A DNA stretch of 49,774 nt. It comes from Cytauxzoon felis (taxonomy: Eukaryota > Apicomplexa > Aconoidasida > Piroplasmida > Theileriidae). Below the pieces are notes generated by a model. The model was not told the origin of the DNA, searched no databases, and saw nothing but the letters and a program-made list of their open reading frames with translations. The number at the start of each line of letters is the position of its first letter. Positions within the stretch are counted from its first letter, which is position 1. The stretch lies in NCBI GenBank assembly GCA_020283715.1, contig JAIQCW010000322.1, forward strand, positions 1 to 49,774, given 5' to 3'. Shown piece by piece: positions 49,730 to 49,774 of this stretch. The translations under genes and the position numbers were made by a program.

Positions 49730-49774
49730 TATGACCTCAGGTTAAAAACCCGTAGCTGATCTCAGGGAAGCGGA
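49730..49774 (+). repeat. Start of a further hairpin-module cluster (cut by edge)
   Basis: GACCTCAGGT then CCCGTAGCTGATCTCAGGGA and AAGCGGA at the very end of the window. Confidence 0.7.

Larger units (their letters stand above)
49227..49774. other. Right-edge region, modules only
   Basis: After the small secreted gene there are hairpin modules to about 49630, some 100 bases of unique sequence, and the beginning of another cluster in plus sense at 49730 that is cut by the window edge. No gene is supported; the frame open on minus from 49689 is repeat-encoded. Confidence 0.65.

Noticed and set aside
2055..49774. CRISPR-like array from the many short palindromic repeats
   Set aside because: Modules are of several kinds, directly joined or shuffled, without regular unique spacers, and the DNA is nuclear and eukaryotic with introns.
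1..49774. Organellar (mitochondrial or apicoplast) origin
   Set aside because: Genes are nuclear types (CCT6, GFAT, Nop4, signal-peptide proteins) with spliceosomal introns; the universal code fits.

Overview
The window looks like nuclear DNA of an apicomplexan parasite, most likely a piroplasm (Theileria/Babesia/Cytauxzoon type). The reasons are two secreted proteins with FAINT (DUF529)-like domains, one of them joined to a PST-A-like alpha/beta hydrolase; a Der1-like protein with a signal-anchor-like leader; a Cys-rich antigen-like ORF at the left edge; short GT-AG introns; very AT-rich, Asn-rich coding; and dense, short-spaced housekeeping genes. Species cannot be fixed from the sequence alone. 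I saw no rRNA, tRNA, CRISPR array or transposase.

Layout, left to right: a partial Cys-rich protein (+); a four-FAINT secreted protein (-); a Derlin (-); a five-exon secreted HEXXH metalloprotease (-); a Cgr1-like ribosome-biogenesis factor (+); a 75-residue three-exon protein (+); a four-RRM Nop4/RBM28-like protein (+); an Eps15-like EH-domain protein (-); glucosamine-fructose-6-phosphate aminotransferase (+); a FAINT/alpha-beta-hydrolase protein (+); a giant, about 16.4-kb DUF3638-type gene ending in EF-hand and Vps62-like segments (-, interrupted by three single-base frame breaks); CCT zeta (-); the F1-ATPase assembly factor Atp12 (+); and a small secreted protein (+). The genes do not form a pathway. 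Three relate to ribosome or protein folding (Cgr1, Nop4, CCT6), two are predicted for organelles (Atp12 mitochondrion, Derlin possibly apicoplast), and four or five are predicted secreted or surface proteins. I rebuilt the intron-exon structures from GT/AG sites and phase, and total coding length came out divisible by three each time.

The outstanding feature is a family of GC-rich mosaic repeats, about 31 clusters of 100-500 bp. They are built from a small set of shuffled short modules, nearly every one of which is a small hairpin (for example CTCTTTAGAG, GTCTTGCAGAC, CCACTCGCCGTGG, CATCATTCCCATGATG, ACCTCAGGT). Module variants change both stem sides together, so the fold is conserved more than the sequence. 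The clusters lie between genes, inside introns (every intron longer than 100 nt carries one; the others are 37-53 nt), and inside coding exons. In exons they always sit in one orientation and one stop-free reading frame, adding blocks that carry SSNYLS...ATPGDRG and ADLREAEGEVN. They behave like a eukaryotic counterpart of the Rickettsia palindromic elements, and I regard them as the candidate undescribed system here. Two longer dispersed AT-rich repeats (types A and B, two copies each) are linked to the same modules.
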